Assembly (NCBI GenBank): GCA_937974195.1
Contig: CALJIC010000035.1
Coordinates: 1-64,000 of the forward strand
Direction of reading: 5' to 3'
From: an uncultured Roseiflexaceae bacterium
Lineage (GTDB): Bacteria; Chloroflexota; Chloroflexia; Chloroflexales; Roseiflexaceae
DNA: 64,000 nucleotides
In this document: one piece after another, positions 1 through 8,593 of the stretch
Position numbering within the stretch: the stretch's first letter is position 1
How the letters are laid out: each line of letters begins with the position of its first letter
Made by a program: the position numbers and the translations under genes
The notes under the pieces: model-generated
The model's database searches: none
What the model was told of the DNA's origin: nothing
The model's input: only the letters and a program-made list of their open reading frames with translations

Positions 1-1452
1 GGCGACGTCGTGCGTCTCTTCAGCCTGAATAGTCTCAGCGAGCGTGTCGGCGACGGCGGGCGTCTCTTCGGCTTGGGTGGTTTCGACTGTGGCGAGCGGC
101 TCTGTGGCCTGGGCCGCGGCTGCGGCGGAAGCCGACTCCGCCTGCACCCGGCCGCAGCTGAGGCAGACGAGCGCCTCGGGGCGCAGGTGCCGCACCACGC
201 CGGGCAGGGCGGGGATCGCGATCGTCGCGTCGCCCGCCACGCGCCCCTCGGTCAGCGCCGAGCCGCAGTGCGGGCAGGTCCGGTCCGCGTCGGCGAGGAT
301 GGGCGGCGGCACGACGTGCTGCTCGGCGGGGCGCGGCCGGCGCTCGGCCGCGCGGCGGTACACCGCGAGGGTCTCGCGGGCGGCGCGGGTCCAGGAGAAG
401 CGCTGCGACTGCACGCGCCCGCGGCGGGCCATCTCGGCGCGGCGGTCGTCGTCGTCCCAGAGCTCGCCGATCGCATCGGCCCAGAGGCCGGCGTCGAGCG
501 GCGGGATGTAGATGGCTGCGTCGCCGCCGATCTCCGGCAGGCTGGAGGTGGCCGCCGCCAGGCTGGGGGCGCCGCAGGCCATCGCTTCGAGCAGCGGCAG
601 CCCGAACCCCTCGTAGAGCGAGGGGTTGATGTAGATCCGGCAGGCGTTGTAGAGCCAGCGCAGGTCGTACTGGCCGACGCGCGGCGCGAAGATGACATAA
701 TCTTCGAGGCGCAGGTCGCGCACCGTGCTGAAGATCTCGTCGTCGCGCCAGCCGCGCGTGCCGGCGACGACCAGCCTGTAGCCGGCGGCGGGCTTGCGGT
801 CGATGCAGATGCGCAGCGCCTTCAGCAGCGTCGGCAGGTTCTTGCGCGGCTCGAGCGTGCTCACGAACAGCAGGAACGAGCCGGCCGAGACCGGCGTGCC
901 GTCGAGCACGCGCACCTCGCCGGGGCGCAGCTCGATCCGGCCGTAGAGCGGCGCGGCCGCCTCGTGGATCACATCGATCTGCTCGGCGGGCACATCGAGC
1001 AGCTGAGCGACATCCTGGCGGGTGGCCTCCGAGACGGCGATCACCGCGTCGGCGCGCAGGGCGCTGGCCTTGACCTGGCCGTAGTACGCGCGCGCCGCGT
1101 CGTCGAGGATCTGCGGGTAGTGGAGGAACGCCAGGTCATGGATGGTCACCACGGCGGGGAACGGCCGGCGCATCGGCGCGATGAAGTCCGGGCAGTGCAG
1201 GACGTCCGGGCGCGCCAGGAGCGCCTCGATCGGGAGCGTCCACTGCTCGAGGGCGTGGTGCGGCGGCGTGTAGACCGTGCGGCGGACGACGTTCGGGGCA
1301 ACGACGAGCGGGCGCAGGTGGTCCCGGTGCTGCAGGCTGATCAGCACGTCCTCGCGGGCGACATCGGCGAGGGCCGTCATCAGCTGGCGGGTATATTGTG
1401 GGATGCCGCCCTGCCGGTACGCGTTCAGGCGGGCGTCGATCGCGATTCGCAT
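1..1452 (-). CDS. GT4 glycosyltransferase with C-terminal zinc-ribbon-like tail (partial at the 3' end)
   Basis: Probably transfers a sugar from a nucleotide sugar in cell-envelope glycan or exopolysaccharide synthesis; acceptor unknown. Reading the minus strand from the ATG at 1452-1450, the frame is open for 484 codons and leaves the window. The N-terminus (MRIAIDARLNAYRQGGIPQY) is the usual glycine-rich start of GT-B fold family 4 enzymes. The middle has the donor-binding stretch with a 'STLEPRKNLPTLLKAL' block and the later 'YEGFGLPLLEAMACG' E-x7-E type motif. After the catalytic part there are two Cys pairs, C393/C396 (CPHCGS) and C430/C433 (CLSCGR), spaced like a zinc ribbon, then an Ala/Glu-rich tail (QAEET repeated). 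Typical GT4 proteins of about 370-390 residues lack this tail. No strong ribosome binding site is visible before the ATG. Confidence 0.85.
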   Translation of the reverse strand, partial: MRIAIDARLNAYRQGGIPQYTRQLMTALADVAREDVLISLQHRDHLRPLVVAPNVVRRTVYTPPHHALEQWTLPIEALLARPDVLHCPDFIAPMRRPFPAVVTIHDLAFLHYPQILDDAARAYYGQVKASALRADAVIAVSEATRQDVAQLLDVPAEQIDVIHEAAAPLYGRIELRPGEVRVLDGTPVSAGSFLLFVSTLEPRKNLPTLLKALRICIDRKPAAGYRLVVAGTRGWRDDEIFSTVRDLRLEDYVIFAPRVGQYDLRWLYNACRIYINPSLYEGFGLPLLEAMACGAPSLAAATSSLPEIGGDAAIYIPPLDAGLWADAIGELWDDDDRRAEMARRGRVQSQRFSWTRAARETLAVYRRAAERRPRPAEQHVVPPPILADADRTCPHCGSALTEGRVAGDATIAIPALPGVVRHLRPEALVCLSCGRVQAESASAAAAAQATEPLATVETTQAEETPAVADTLAETIQAEETHDVA

Positions 1453-1596
1453 ACTAACACGTGCGTCGTGCGCGACGCGTAATGCGTCATGCAGGCGGGC
1501 GCGTTGGAGTGAGAGGCTGCCGGCGCCGCGGAGGCGCCTCGCTCAACACTGTAAAAAACGCAGAACCGCCGCCCTGTTGCGCATCACGGACACGGA

Positions 1597-2364
1597 TTAT
1601 TCGGCGATTTCGACCACCTGGCCGTCGTAGGCGAGCTGCACGTGGGCCGGCAGGCGCGCGTTGCAGGTCTCGTGGTCGACCTCGTGGTTCATGTGAACCA
1701 GCAGGGTGCGGCGCGGCCGCAGCTCCTCGGCCAGCGCGACGGCCTCGTCGAGGCTGAAGTGTGTTGGGTGGGGGGTGGGGCGTAGGGCATTGAGCACCAG
1801 CACATCCAGGTCGCGCAGCTGCTCGCGCGAGGCCGGCGGAACGGCGCTCGCATCGGTCACATAGCCCAGGCGGCCGATGCGAAAGCCGGTGATCGTCCAG
1901 CTCCCATGCTGGATGTCGAGCGGCCGCACGGCGACCGGCCCGATGAAGAATGGCTCGGCGGGATCGCAGGCGATCAGGTCGAGCGACGGCCTGGTCGAGC
2001 CGTCGGGCTCGGCGAACGCGTAGGCGAAGCGCTCGCGCACCGCAGCCAGCGTCTCCCTGCTCCCGTACACCGGAATCGCCCGCTGCTGGGCGAAGTTCAG
2101 CGGCCGCAGGTCATCGAGACCAGCGACGTGATCGGCGTGGGCGTGCGTCAGGAGCACCGCGTCGAGTCGCGTCAGGCCGACACCGAGCGCCTGCTGCCGC
2201 AGGTCCGGCCCGGCGTCGATCAGCAGCGTCAGCGCGCCGGTCTCCACCAACGCCGATGTGCGCAGGCGTCTGTTGCGTGGGTCATCCGAGCGGCAGACGG
2301 CGCAGCGGCAGCCTATGACGGGGACGCCCATCGAGGTTCCGGTACCGAGGAAGGTCAACCGCAT
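1597..2364 (-). CDS. MBL-fold metallo-hydrolase, PhnP-like
   Basis: A 255-residue metallo-beta-lactamase fold hydrolase resembling PhnP, the phosphoribosyl cyclic phosphodiesterase group. Seen: N-terminal FLGTGTSMGVP, the family's C19-x-C21-x2-C24 cluster, metal-binding THAHADH at 73-79 followed by GLDDLRP, and a late HMNHEVDH histidine motif. The substrate cannot be fixed from sequence, and no phosphonate C-P lyase genes are nearby. It is divergent from the mtnA cluster. A TATAAT-like -10 (plus-strand 2401-2406) lies upstream on the minus strand without a good -35. Its 3' side faces the 5' end of the glycosyltransferase gene across a 144-base gap. Confidence 0.85.
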   Translation of the reverse strand: MRLTFLGTGTSMGVPVIGCRCAVCRSDDPRNRRLRTSALVETGALTLLIDAGPDLRQQALGVGLTRLDAVLLTHAHADHVAGLDDLRPLNFAQQRAIPVYGSRETLAAVRERFAYAFAEPDGSTRPSLDLIACDPAEPFFIGPVAVRPLDIQHGSWTITGFRIGRLGYVTDASAVPPASREQLRDLDVLVLNALRPTPHPTHFSLDEAVALAEELRPRRTLLVHMNHEVDHETCNARLPAHVQLAYDGQVVEIAE

Positions 2365-2425
2365 GGCCGGCAGGATCTCCCGCGAAGCAGAGCCATGGGC
2401 ATTATAGCACAGGAGAGGCGTTCGG

Positions 2426-2454
2426 TTGCCCCCCTTGGCGCATCGTGCTATAAT
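2426..2454 (+). promoter_or_regulatory. Sigma70-type promoter for the mtnA cluster
   Basis: TTGCCC at 2426-2431, a 17-base spacer, and TATAAT at 2449-2454. The predicted transcript would start near 2461 and carry a leader of about 230 bases to the mtnA start. I looked for a SAM or SAH riboswitch in that leader and recognise none. It instead carries a repeat-like segment (see 2503-2645). Confidence 0.55.
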
Positions 2455-2502
2455 CGCCCCTCGGAGTCACACCGCTGTCACCGGCTTAGGAGTTACGCGG
2501 TC

Positions 2503-2645
2503 GTGCCGCCCGCCCTTCTGACTGGAGGGCTGTGGAGGGAACGGCCTCCACGGACGTTGTGTTCCGCCGCAGGGCGGCGGAGGAGGGAGGAGGCGACGCT
2601 ACCCCAAATCCCTCCAGGCAGTGCGGGGCGAGGCCGCCGCGTTTG
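2503..2645. repeat. Dispersed intergenic repeat, GGCGARGCC type, copy upstream of mtnA
   Basis: The segment from about 2503 (GTGCCGCCCGCC) to GGGGCGAGGCCGCCGCGT near 2645 resembles 7014-7169 upstream of sahH in the same order and orientation. Both start with a TGCCGCCC block, hold a small GCCGC/GCGGC hairpin, and end with CCCTCC-GGC-GTGCG...GGCGAGGCC-CCGCGT. Function unknown. It lies in the predicted 5' leader of mtnA. Confidence 0.5.
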
Positions 2646-2692
2646 CCGTATCACTGAGGCCACTCGCGCCGCGAGCGGCTTCGTTCTTGTCA

Positions 2693-3775
2693 ATGTCTGA
2701 GCCGTTTCGTACGGTCTGGTGGGAGGACGGCGCCGTCTGTCTCATCGACCAGCGTCTGCTGCCCGCCCGCCTGTCGGTTGTCCGCTGCACAAGCCTGGAC
2801 GATGTCGCCAGTGCGATCAAGACCATGCAGGTGCGCGGCGCGCCGGCGATCGGCTGTACCGCGGCCTACGGCATGGCGCTTGTAGCGCGGCAGGCTGCGC
2901 GGCTCAATCCCTCTGTACGCGCCAGCGACCTGGTCGAGCAGCTCGAGCAGGCCAAGCGGCTGCTCGACGCGCAGCGGCCGACGGCGGTCAACCTGAGCTG
3001 GGCGACCGGCCGGGTGCTGGAGGCGGCGCGCCGCTGCGCCGCCGAGGAGGCCGCGCCCTCCGCGGAGCGAATCGCAGACCGGGTGCTCGAGGAGGCGCAC
3101 GCGATCCTGGCCGAGGACCTGGCCATGTGCCACGCGATCGGCGAGCACGGCGCGCGGCTCATCCCCGCGGGCGGGCGCGTGCTGACCCACTGCAACGCCG
3201 GCGGGCTGGCGACGGCCGGGTACGGCACGGCGCTGGCGCCGATCCGCACCGCGCACGCCCAGGGGCGCCCCATCCACGTGCTCGTCGACGAGACGCGCCC
3301 GTTCCTGCAGGGGGCGAGGCTCACCAGCTGGGAGCTGCAGCGCGACGGCGTGCCCCTCACACTGATCACCGACAACATGGCCGGCTACTTCATGCGGCGC
3401 GGCGAGGTGGACTGCGTGATCGTCGGTGCGGACCGGATCGTCGCCAACGGCGATGTCGCCAACAAGATCGGGACGTACAGCCTGGCGGTGCTGGCGCGCG
3501 CCCACGGCATCCCGTTTTTCGTCGCCGCGCCCTCCTCGACGGTGGACTTCTCGCTGCAGTCCGGCGATGAGATCCCGATCGAGGAGCGCGACCCGGAGGA
3601 GGTGACGACGATCGCCGGGCAGCCGATCGCGCCGCCTGGGGTGAAGGCCGCCCACCCGGCGTTCGACGTCACGCCGCACGAGCTTATCACGGCGATCATC
3701 ACCGAGCGCGGGGTGATCGAGCCGCCGTATCTGGAGAACCTGCGCCGCACGCTCGCAGAGGTCAGCGCCGAGTAG
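2693..3775 (+). CDS. mtnA: S-methyl-5-thioribose-1-phosphate isomerase MtnA
   Basis: Converts 5-methylthioribose-1-phosphate to methylthioribulose-1-phosphate in the methionine salvage pathway, in the cytosol. The 360-residue length is normal for the family. Seen: the catalytic cysteine in THCNAGGLATAGYGTALA (C167) and the catalytic aspartate in GADRIVANGDVANKIGTY (D247). The ATG at 2693 (MSEPFRTVWWEDG) is chosen because family proteins begin just before the RTVWW block, although the frame stays open upstream to 2621. It heads a plus-strand run of one-carbon/SAM genes and is separated from the next gene by 75 bases of low-complexity CTGGCT sequence. It could be grouped with eIF2B-like isomerases, but the motifs fit MtnA well. 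Confidence 0.93.
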   Translation: MSEPFRTVWWEDGAVCLIDQRLLPARLSVVRCTSLDDVASAIKTMQVRGAPAIGCTAAYGMALVARQAARLNPSVRASDLVEQLEQAKRLLDAQRPTAVNLSWATGRVLEAARRCAAEEAAPSAERIADRVLEEAHAILAEDLAMCHAIGEHGARLIPAGGRVLTHCNAGGLATAGYGTALAPIRTAHAQGRPIHVLVDETRPFLQGARLTSWELQRDGVPLTLITDNMAGYFMRRGEVDCVIVGADRIVANGDVANKIGTYSLAVLARAHGIPFFVAAPSSTVDFSLQSGDEIPIEERDPEEVTTIAGQPIAPPGVKAAHPAFDVTPHELITAIITERGVIEPPYLENLRRTLAEVSAE

Positions 3776-3850
3776 CCGGTGGTCCGCGCTGGCGACGCTC
3801 ACTGTGACGACTGGCTGCTCGCTCCTGGCTGCTTGCTACTGGCTACTGAT

Positions 3851-4894
3851 ATGCCGCTGCCGTTCCAACCTTCGTGCCTGCCGCTGCTGCTGGGCTCGCT
3901 GCCCCACCGCAGCGCCATCCAGGCGCTGGAGGCGTCGGGGCGCTACGCCGGCACCCTGCTCGCGTGGCCGCAGCTGCCGCAGCGCAGCTTCCGCGAGCAG
4001 AGCCTGGTGCAGAGCGCCGTCGGCTTCCCGGGGCTGGTGGTGGACGGCGCCCACGCGCAGGTGTACGTCGACCGCGAGGCGGGCATGCGCGACCTGGGGC
4101 GCCTGGGGCTGGCGTACCTGGAGGACGACATCGCCTACGCGGCGCTCTCCCCGGACGACGCGGCCGGGATCGCCGAGCTGATCCGGCAGCGGGACTCGCT
4201 GCGCGGCGTGCTGGTGGCGAAGGGCCAGCTGCTCGGGCCGATCAGCATGGCCGCGCAGCTGGTGGACGAGCACCAGCGGCCGCTGCTCTACGACGAGGTG
4301 CTGTTCGAGGCCGTGGCCCACCACCTCTACCTGCGCGCCGCCTGGCAGGACCGCTATCTGCGCGACTTCTTCGGCGCGTCGATCGTCTGTCTGGACGAGC
4401 CGTTTCTGGACGCGGTGGGCATGCCCTTCCTGCCGCTGGACTGGGACGTCGTGCGCGGCCAGATCGACACGGTGCTGGCCGGCATCCGCGGCTGCCGCGG
4501 GCTGTACGCCAGCGGAGCGGTGGACTGGACGCAGGTGCTGAAGACGTCGGTCGAGCTGATCATCGCGGATGTCCACGGCCACGGCCAGGCGCTCGTCGAC
4601 GCGGCGCCCGCGCTGGCGGCGTTCCTGGAGCGCGGCGGGACGGTGGGGCTCGGCCTGGTGCCGGCCGACGAAGAGGGGCTGGCGCTGGCTGAGGTAAATG
4701 CGCTGGTGTGGCGCGCGCACACGCTGCTTCGCGCACTGGAGGAACGCGGCGTGCCGACCGACCGGCTGGTGCGGCAGGCGGTGATCTCGACCAGCGGCGG
4801 GCTCGGCCAGCTCAGCATCCCTGCCGCCGAGCGCGCCATGCAGCTGGTGGCCGAGGTCTCGGCGCAGCTGCGCGAGCAGCACGGGCTGGCGTGA
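3851..4894 (+). CDS. MetE-like (UROD/MetE superfamily) protein without the zinc ligands
   Basis: A 347-residue protein with the overall look of the C-terminal barrel of cobalamin-independent methionine synthase (VFDEPFLDA-type block seen as CLDEPFLDAVGMPFLPL; GPISMA near residue 130). In true MetE barrels zinc is held by an H-x-C pair, a Glu and a late Cys. Here the corresponding places read LYASGAVDW, IIADVHG and STSGGLGQLS, so His, both Cys and probably Glu are replaced. I infer it is not a normal zinc methionine synthase. Start ATG 3851 (MPLPFQPS) is taken rather than the open frame back to 3779, which runs through a CTGGCTACTG repeat. It sits between mtnA and a sugar/adenosine kinase in the SAM-cycle cluster, so a role with a methylated or thio-substrate is plausible but unproven. 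Confidence 0.7.
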   Translation: MPLPFQPSCLPLLLGSLPHRSAIQALEASGRYAGTLLAWPQLPQRSFREQSLVQSAVGFPGLVVDGAHAQVYVDREAGMRDLGRLGLAYLEDDIAYAALSPDDAAGIAELIRQRDSLRGVLVAKGQLLGPISMAAQLVDEHQRPLLYDEVLFEAVAHHLYLRAAWQDRYLRDFFGASIVCLDEPFLDAVGMPFLPLDWDVVRGQIDTVLAGIRGCRGLYASGAVDWTQVLKTSVELIIADVHGHGQALVDAAPALAAFLERGGTVGLGLVPADEEGLALAEVNALVWRAHTLLRALEERGVPTDRLVRQAVISTSGGLGQLSIPAAERAMQLVAEVSAQLREQHGLA

Positions 4895-4944
4895 GCGCGC
4901 CGGCGCGTGGACTGGAGCAGAGACGCCTACGAAGGAGTGGAAAC

Positions 4945-5937
4945 GTGCGAATTGTGGTCACCGGCTCGCTGGCCTACGACTACATCATGGACTTCCCCGG
5001 CTACTTCAAGGACCACATCCTGCCGGACAAAGTCCATATGCTGACGGTGAGCTTCCTGGTGGACTCGATGCGCCGCATGCGCGGCGGGGTGGCCGGGAAC
5101 ATCGCCTACACCCTGGCGCTGCTCGGCGAGCGCCCGACGGTCGTCGCGACCGCCGGGCACGACTTCGGCGAGTACCGCGCCTGGATGCAGCGCCAGGGGA
5201 TCGACACCAGCGGCGTGGCTGAGATCGAGCACGAGTTCACCGCCTCGTGTTTCATCAACACCGACCGGGCGAACAACCAGATCGTCGCCTTCTACGCCGG
5301 GGCCATGACCCACGCGCGCAACCTGTCGCTGCTCGACCTCGGCCTCGGCCCGCAGGACCTGGTGGTGATCTCGCCCACCGACCCGATGGCGATCACGCGC
5401 TACGCCGACGAGTGCCGCAGGCTCGGCGTGCCGTTCGTGTTCGACCCGGGCAAGCAGACGCCGCGGCTGACCGGCGAGCAGATCCTGGCCGGGCTGGACG
5501 GCGCGCTGCTGCTGGTGGGCAACGACTACGAGTTCGCGATGATGGCCCAGGCCACCGGCAAGCGCGAGGAGGAGCTGATCGCCTCGACGCCGATCGCGGT
5601 GGTCACGCGCGGCGGCGAGGGCTCGGTGATCTACGAGAACGGCGAGCACGGCGGGGCCCGGCGGGCGATCGACGTCCCGGTGGCGCCGGTCGAGGAGGTG
5701 CGCGACCCGACCGGCGCGGGCGACGCCTATCTGGCAGGGCTGGTGTTCGGGCTGGCGCGCCGGCTGCCGCTGGAGGTGACCGGCCGGATTGCGGCGCTGG
5801 CGGCGGCCTACGCGATCGAGCAGCGCGGCTGCCAGGAGCACTACTACACGCTGGGCGAGTTCGCCGAGCGCTACGTGCGCACCTTCGGCCCGGCGCCGGA
5901 GATCGAGGCGCTGGCCGCGCTAGCGGAGAAGGCCTGA
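4945..5937 (+). CDS. PfkB-family kinase, probably adenosine kinase
   Basis: Ribokinase/PfkB family small-molecule kinase of 330 residues. Seen: the N-terminal glycine-rich GGVAGNIAYTLALLG substrate block and the C-terminal ATP/anion-hole signature DPTGAGDAYLAGL with catalytic base D260. The start is a GTG at 4945 preceded by GAAGGAG at a spacing of about 8, although the frame remains open upstream into the previous gene. Adenosine is the likely substrate because the gene lies upstream of sahH, whose reverse-favoured reaction is driven by removing adenosine. A sugar or other nucleoside cannot be excluded. Three bases separate it from the following oxidoreductase, so the two are probably cotranscribed. 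Confidence 0.8.
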   Translation: MRIVVTGSLAYDYIMDFPGYFKDHILPDKVHMLTVSFLVDSMRRMRGGVAGNIAYTLALLGERPTVVATAGHDFGEYRAWMQRQGIDTSGVAEIEHEFTASCFINTDRANNQIVAFYAGAMTHARNLSLLDLGLGPQDLVVISPTDPMAITRYADECRRLGVPFVFDPGKQTPRLTGEQILAGLDGALLLVGNDYEFAMMAQATGKREEELIASTPIAVVTRGGEGSVIYENGEHGGARRAIDVPVAPVEEVRDPTGAGDAYLAGLVFGLARRLPLEVTGRIAALAAAYAIEQRGCQEHYYTLGEFAERYVRTFGPAPEIEALAALAEKA

Positions 5938-5940
5938 GCA

Positions 5941-6945
5941 ATGTTTCGATGGGGCGTGCTTGGCACCGGGCGCATCGCCCACAAGTTCATCGGCGCCGTG
6001 CAGGGCGGCGCGACCGAGATCGTGGCGATTGCGAGCCGCGATAGGGCGCGCGCCGCGGAGCTGGCGCAGGCCGCGGGCGTGCCGCGGGCGTACGGCTCCT
6101 ACGAGGAGTTGCTGGCCGACCCCGAGGTGCAGGGGGTGTACGTGGCGCTGCCGAACCACCTCCACGCCCCGTGGTCGATCGCGGCGGCGCGGGCCGGCAA
6201 GCACGTGCTGTGCGAGAAGCCGCTCAGCCTGACGCGCGCCGAGGCCGAGGAGATGTTCGGCGCCGCGCGCGAGAACGGCGTCTGGCTGATGGAGGCGTTC
6301 ATGCACCGCTTCCACCCGCAGACGCTGCGGGTCCAGCAGCTGCTGGCCGAGGGGGCCATCGGGCGCCCGCGGCAGGTGCAGATCAGCTTCGGGTTCACGC
6401 TCGACCGCCCGGGCGACACCCGCTGGCACCCGGAGATGGGCGGCGGCGCGCTGCTGGACGTCGGCTGCTACTGCGTCAACTTCGCCAGGATGGTGGCGGG
6501 CGAGGCGCCGGCGCGGGTGACCGCCACGGCGCAGTGGAGCGCGAGCGGCATAGACCTGCTGCTGGCGGCGACGCTCGAGTACCCGAGCGGGATGGTGGCG
6601 CAGATCGCCTGCGACTACATCACGAGCTTCCACCAGACGGCGCTGGTGGCCGGCGACGACGGCGTGCTGGCGCTGGAGCGCGCCTTCACCATGCCGCCTG
6701 ACCGGCCGTCGCGCATCCAGCTGTGGCGCGGGGTGCACTTCGCGCCGCTGGAGGTGATCGAGATCCCGCCGGCCAACCACTTCCGCCTGGAGGCCGAGGG
6801 GTTTGCGGCGCTCACCGCGGCCGGCCACGCGGGCCACGGGCTGCCGGAGATGCCCTTGGTCGAGACGCTGGAGAACATGGCGACGATCGAGGCGCTGCTG
6901 CGCAGCGCGCGCGAGGGCCGGGCAGTGGAGGTGGGCGGCGCGTAG
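5941..6945 (+). CDS. Gfo/Idh/MocA-family NAD(P)-dependent oxidoreductase
   Basis: A 334-residue oxidoreductase with an N-terminal Rossmann fold (GVLGTGRIAHKF, residues 5-16) and the family's CEKPLSL motif with E92-K93-P94. The EAFMHRFHPQ block and the GGGALLDVGCY segment place it in the dihydrodiol dehydrogenase / sugar dehydrogenase group, acting on an unidentified sugar or cyclitol. It follows the PfkB kinase by three bases. No functional link to SAM metabolism is obvious, so it may be a passenger in the operon. The 248 bases downstream hold a dispersed repeat before sahH. Confidence 0.85.
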   Translation: MFRWGVLGTGRIAHKFIGAVQGGATEIVAIASRDRARAAELAQAAGVPRAYGSYEELLADPEVQGVYVALPNHLHAPWSIAAARAGKHVLCEKPLSLTRAEAEEMFGAARENGVWLMEAFMHRFHPQTLRVQQLLAEGAIGRPRQVQISFGFTLDRPGDTRWHPEMGGGALLDVGCYCVNFARMVAGEAPARVTATAQWSASGIDLLLAATLEYPSGMVAQIACDYITSFHQTALVAGDDGVLALERAFTMPPDRPSRIQLWRGVHFAPLEVIEIPPANHFRLEAEGFAALTAAGHAGHGLPEMPLVETLENMATIEALLRSAREGRAVEVGGA

Positions 6946-7013
6946 CGCGCGATGCCGCTGGACTGCCGGCGGCGCGGAGCCCCTGGGAACGCCCCTGAGG
7001 AAACGAGTGGTGC

Positions 7014-7169
7014 GGTGGTGCCGCCCTCCTGACGGGGAGATGCCCCACGGGCGTTTTTTTCGCCGCTCTGCGGCGACCTTCTTTCCGCAGCGCGGCGGAA
7101 ATAGGGAGATATCGGGGAGGCGCTGGCTTCCCAGACCCTCCGGGCGGTGCGAGGGCGAGGCCACCGCGT
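7014..7169. repeat. Dispersed intergenic repeat, GGCGARGCC type, copy upstream of sahH
   Basis: Second copy of the element described at 2503-2645, in the same orientation and also just upstream of a SAM-cycle gene. It contains TTTTTTT followed by a 7-bp hairpin (TCGCCGC, loop TCT, GCGGCGA), a second GC hairpin near 7088-7105, and the terminal block CCCTCCGGGCGGTGCG with GGCGAGGCC at 7154-7162. The T-run precedes rather than follows the hairpin on this strand, so it is not a plus-strand terminator. Confidence 0.5.
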
Positions 7170-7193
7170 AACTCGTGTAAGGAGAGATACTTC

Positions 7194-8459
7194 ATGACTA
7201 GTAAGTCTTTCGACGTCAAAGACCTGAGCCTGGCCGAGCAGGGCCGGAAGCGCATCGACTGGGCCGAGGCCGAGATGCCGGTGCTGCGGCTGCTGCGCGA
7301 GCGCTTCGCCAAGGAGCGGCCGCTCCAGGGGATCCGGGTGTCCGCCTGCCTGCACGTGACGGCCGAGACCGCCAACCTGATGCGGACGCTGGCCGCCGGC
7401 GGCGCCGACGTGGTGCTGTGCGCCTCGAACCCGCTCTCGACCCAGGACGACGTCGCGGCGTCGCTGGTGGCGAACGACGAGATCCCGGTCTACGCGATCA
7501 AGGGCGAGGACAACGAGACCTACTACAAGCACATCAGCGCCGCGCTGGACCACAACCCGCACATCACCATGGACGACGGCGCGGACCTGGTGACCGGGGT
7601 GCTCAAGCAGCGCCCGGACCTGATCAGCGAGATCATCGGCAGCACCGAGGAGACCACCACCGGCGTCATTCGCCTGCGGGCGATGGCCGCCGACGGGGTG
7701 CTGGCCTTCCCGGTGATCGCCGTGAACGACAGCGATACCAAGCACCTGTTCGACAACCGCTACGGCACGGGCCAGAGCACGATCGACGGCATCATCCGGG
7801 CGACGAACGTGCTGCTGGCCGGCAAGACCTTCGTGGTGGGCGGCTACGGCTACTGCTCGCGCGGCATCGCCGAGCGCGCGCGCGGCATGGGCGCCAGCGT
7901 GATCGTCACCGAGGTGGACCCGGTGCGGGCGCTCGAGGCGGCGATGGACGGCTTCCGGGTGATGCCGATGGCCGAGGCCGCCCGCCAGGCGGACTTCATC
8001 GTCACCGCGACCGGCGACAAGAGCGTGATCGACGGCGAGGACTTCGCCGTGATGAAGGACGGCTGCATCGTCGCCAACTCCGGCCACTTCAACGTCGAGA
8101 TCGACATCCCGGCGCTCGAGGCGCTGGCGGTCGAGAAGCGCCAGCCGCGCCCCTTCGTGGACCAGTACATCCTGCGCGACGGGCGGCGGATCAACCTGCT
8201 CGGCGAGGGGCGCCTGATCAACCTGGCGAGCGCCGAGGGCCACCCGAGCGCGGTGATGGACATGTCGTTCGCCAACCAGGCGCTGGCCTCCGAGTTCCTG
8301 CTCAAGAACAAGGGCAAGCTGCCGAACGGCGTCCACGCGCTGCCCAAGGAGGTGGACCGCGAGATCGCCTCGCTGAAGCTGCAGGCGATGGGCATCACGA
8401 TCGATGTGCTGACCCCCGAGCAGGCCAAGTATCTGGCGTCGTGGGAGGAGGGAACCTAG
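7194..8459 (+). CDS. ahcY: Adenosylhomocysteinase (S-adenosylhomocysteine hydrolase)
   Basis: Hydrolyses S-adenosylhomocysteine to adenosine and homocysteine, removing the inhibitory product of SAM-dependent methylation. It is 421 residues, the length of the shorter bacterial/archaeal form. Seen: the HVTAETANL and ASNPLSTQDDVAA substrate blocks, the EDNETYYKH motif, the NDSDTKHLFDNRYGTGQSTIDGI region, and the NAD-binding VGGYGYCSRGIAERARGMG stretch near residue 215. The ATG at 7194 follows AAGGAGAGAT. Downstream a TGAC-rich hairpin repeat separates it from metK, and the two enzymes catalyse linked steps of the same cycle. Confidence 0.96.
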   Translation: MTSKSFDVKDLSLAEQGRKRIDWAEAEMPVLRLLRERFAKERPLQGIRVSACLHVTAETANLMRTLAAGGADVVLCASNPLSTQDDVAASLVANDEIPVYAIKGEDNETYYKHISAALDHNPHITMDDGADLVTGVLKQRPDLISEIIGSTEETTTGVIRLRAMAADGVLAFPVIAVNDSDTKHLFDNRYGTGQSTIDGIIRATNVLLAGKTFVVGGYGYCSRGIAERARGMGASVIVTEVDPVRALEAAMDGFRVMPMAEAARQADFIVTATGDKSVIDGEDFAVMKDGCIVANSGHFNVEIDIPALEALAVEKRQPRPFVDQYILRDGRRINLLGEGRLINLASAEGHPSAVMDMSFANQALASEFLLKNKGKLPNGVHALPKEVDREIASLKLQAMGITIDVLTPEQAKYLASWEEGT

Positions 8460-8467
8460 TTGTAGTT

Positions 8468-8572
8468 GTGACAGGGTGGCCAGGTGAGGGGTGACGGGTG
8501 ACCTGCGGACGCCAACAAGGTGTGTCCACGATCTTGTTCTAGCTCTCACCTTGTCACCTTGTCACCTTGTCA
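8468..8572. repeat. TGACGGGG/CACCTTGT hairpin repeat between ahcY and metK
   Basis: The left arm is built of degenerate GTGACRGG units (8468-8502). A unique core follows (GGTGACCTGCGGACGCC...ATCTTG). The right arm has three tandem CACCTTGT units (about 8547-8571). The arms are roughly complementary, so the RNA could form a long hairpin. The core resembles those at 45094-45144 and 48280-48330. It starts 9 bases after the ahcY stop codon and ends just before the metK ribosome binding site. Confidence 0.75.
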
Positions 8573-8593
8573 AGCGATACTAGGAGCAACGCT

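Noticed and set aside
10..1482. Long plus-strand reading frame over the glycosyltransferase gene
   Set aside because: It has no recognisable motifs and unusual Arg/Ala-rich composition. It is the antisense shadow of a clear GT4 gene.
2461..2692. SAM or SAH riboswitch before mtnA, ahcY or metK
   Set aside because: None of the three upstream regions shows the conserved SAM-I, SAM-II or SAH core elements. They hold repeats instead.
7068..7110. Intrinsic terminator downstream of the Gfo/Idh gene
   Set aside because: The T-run lies before the hairpin on the plus strand. The structure belongs to the dispersed repeat upstream of ahcY.
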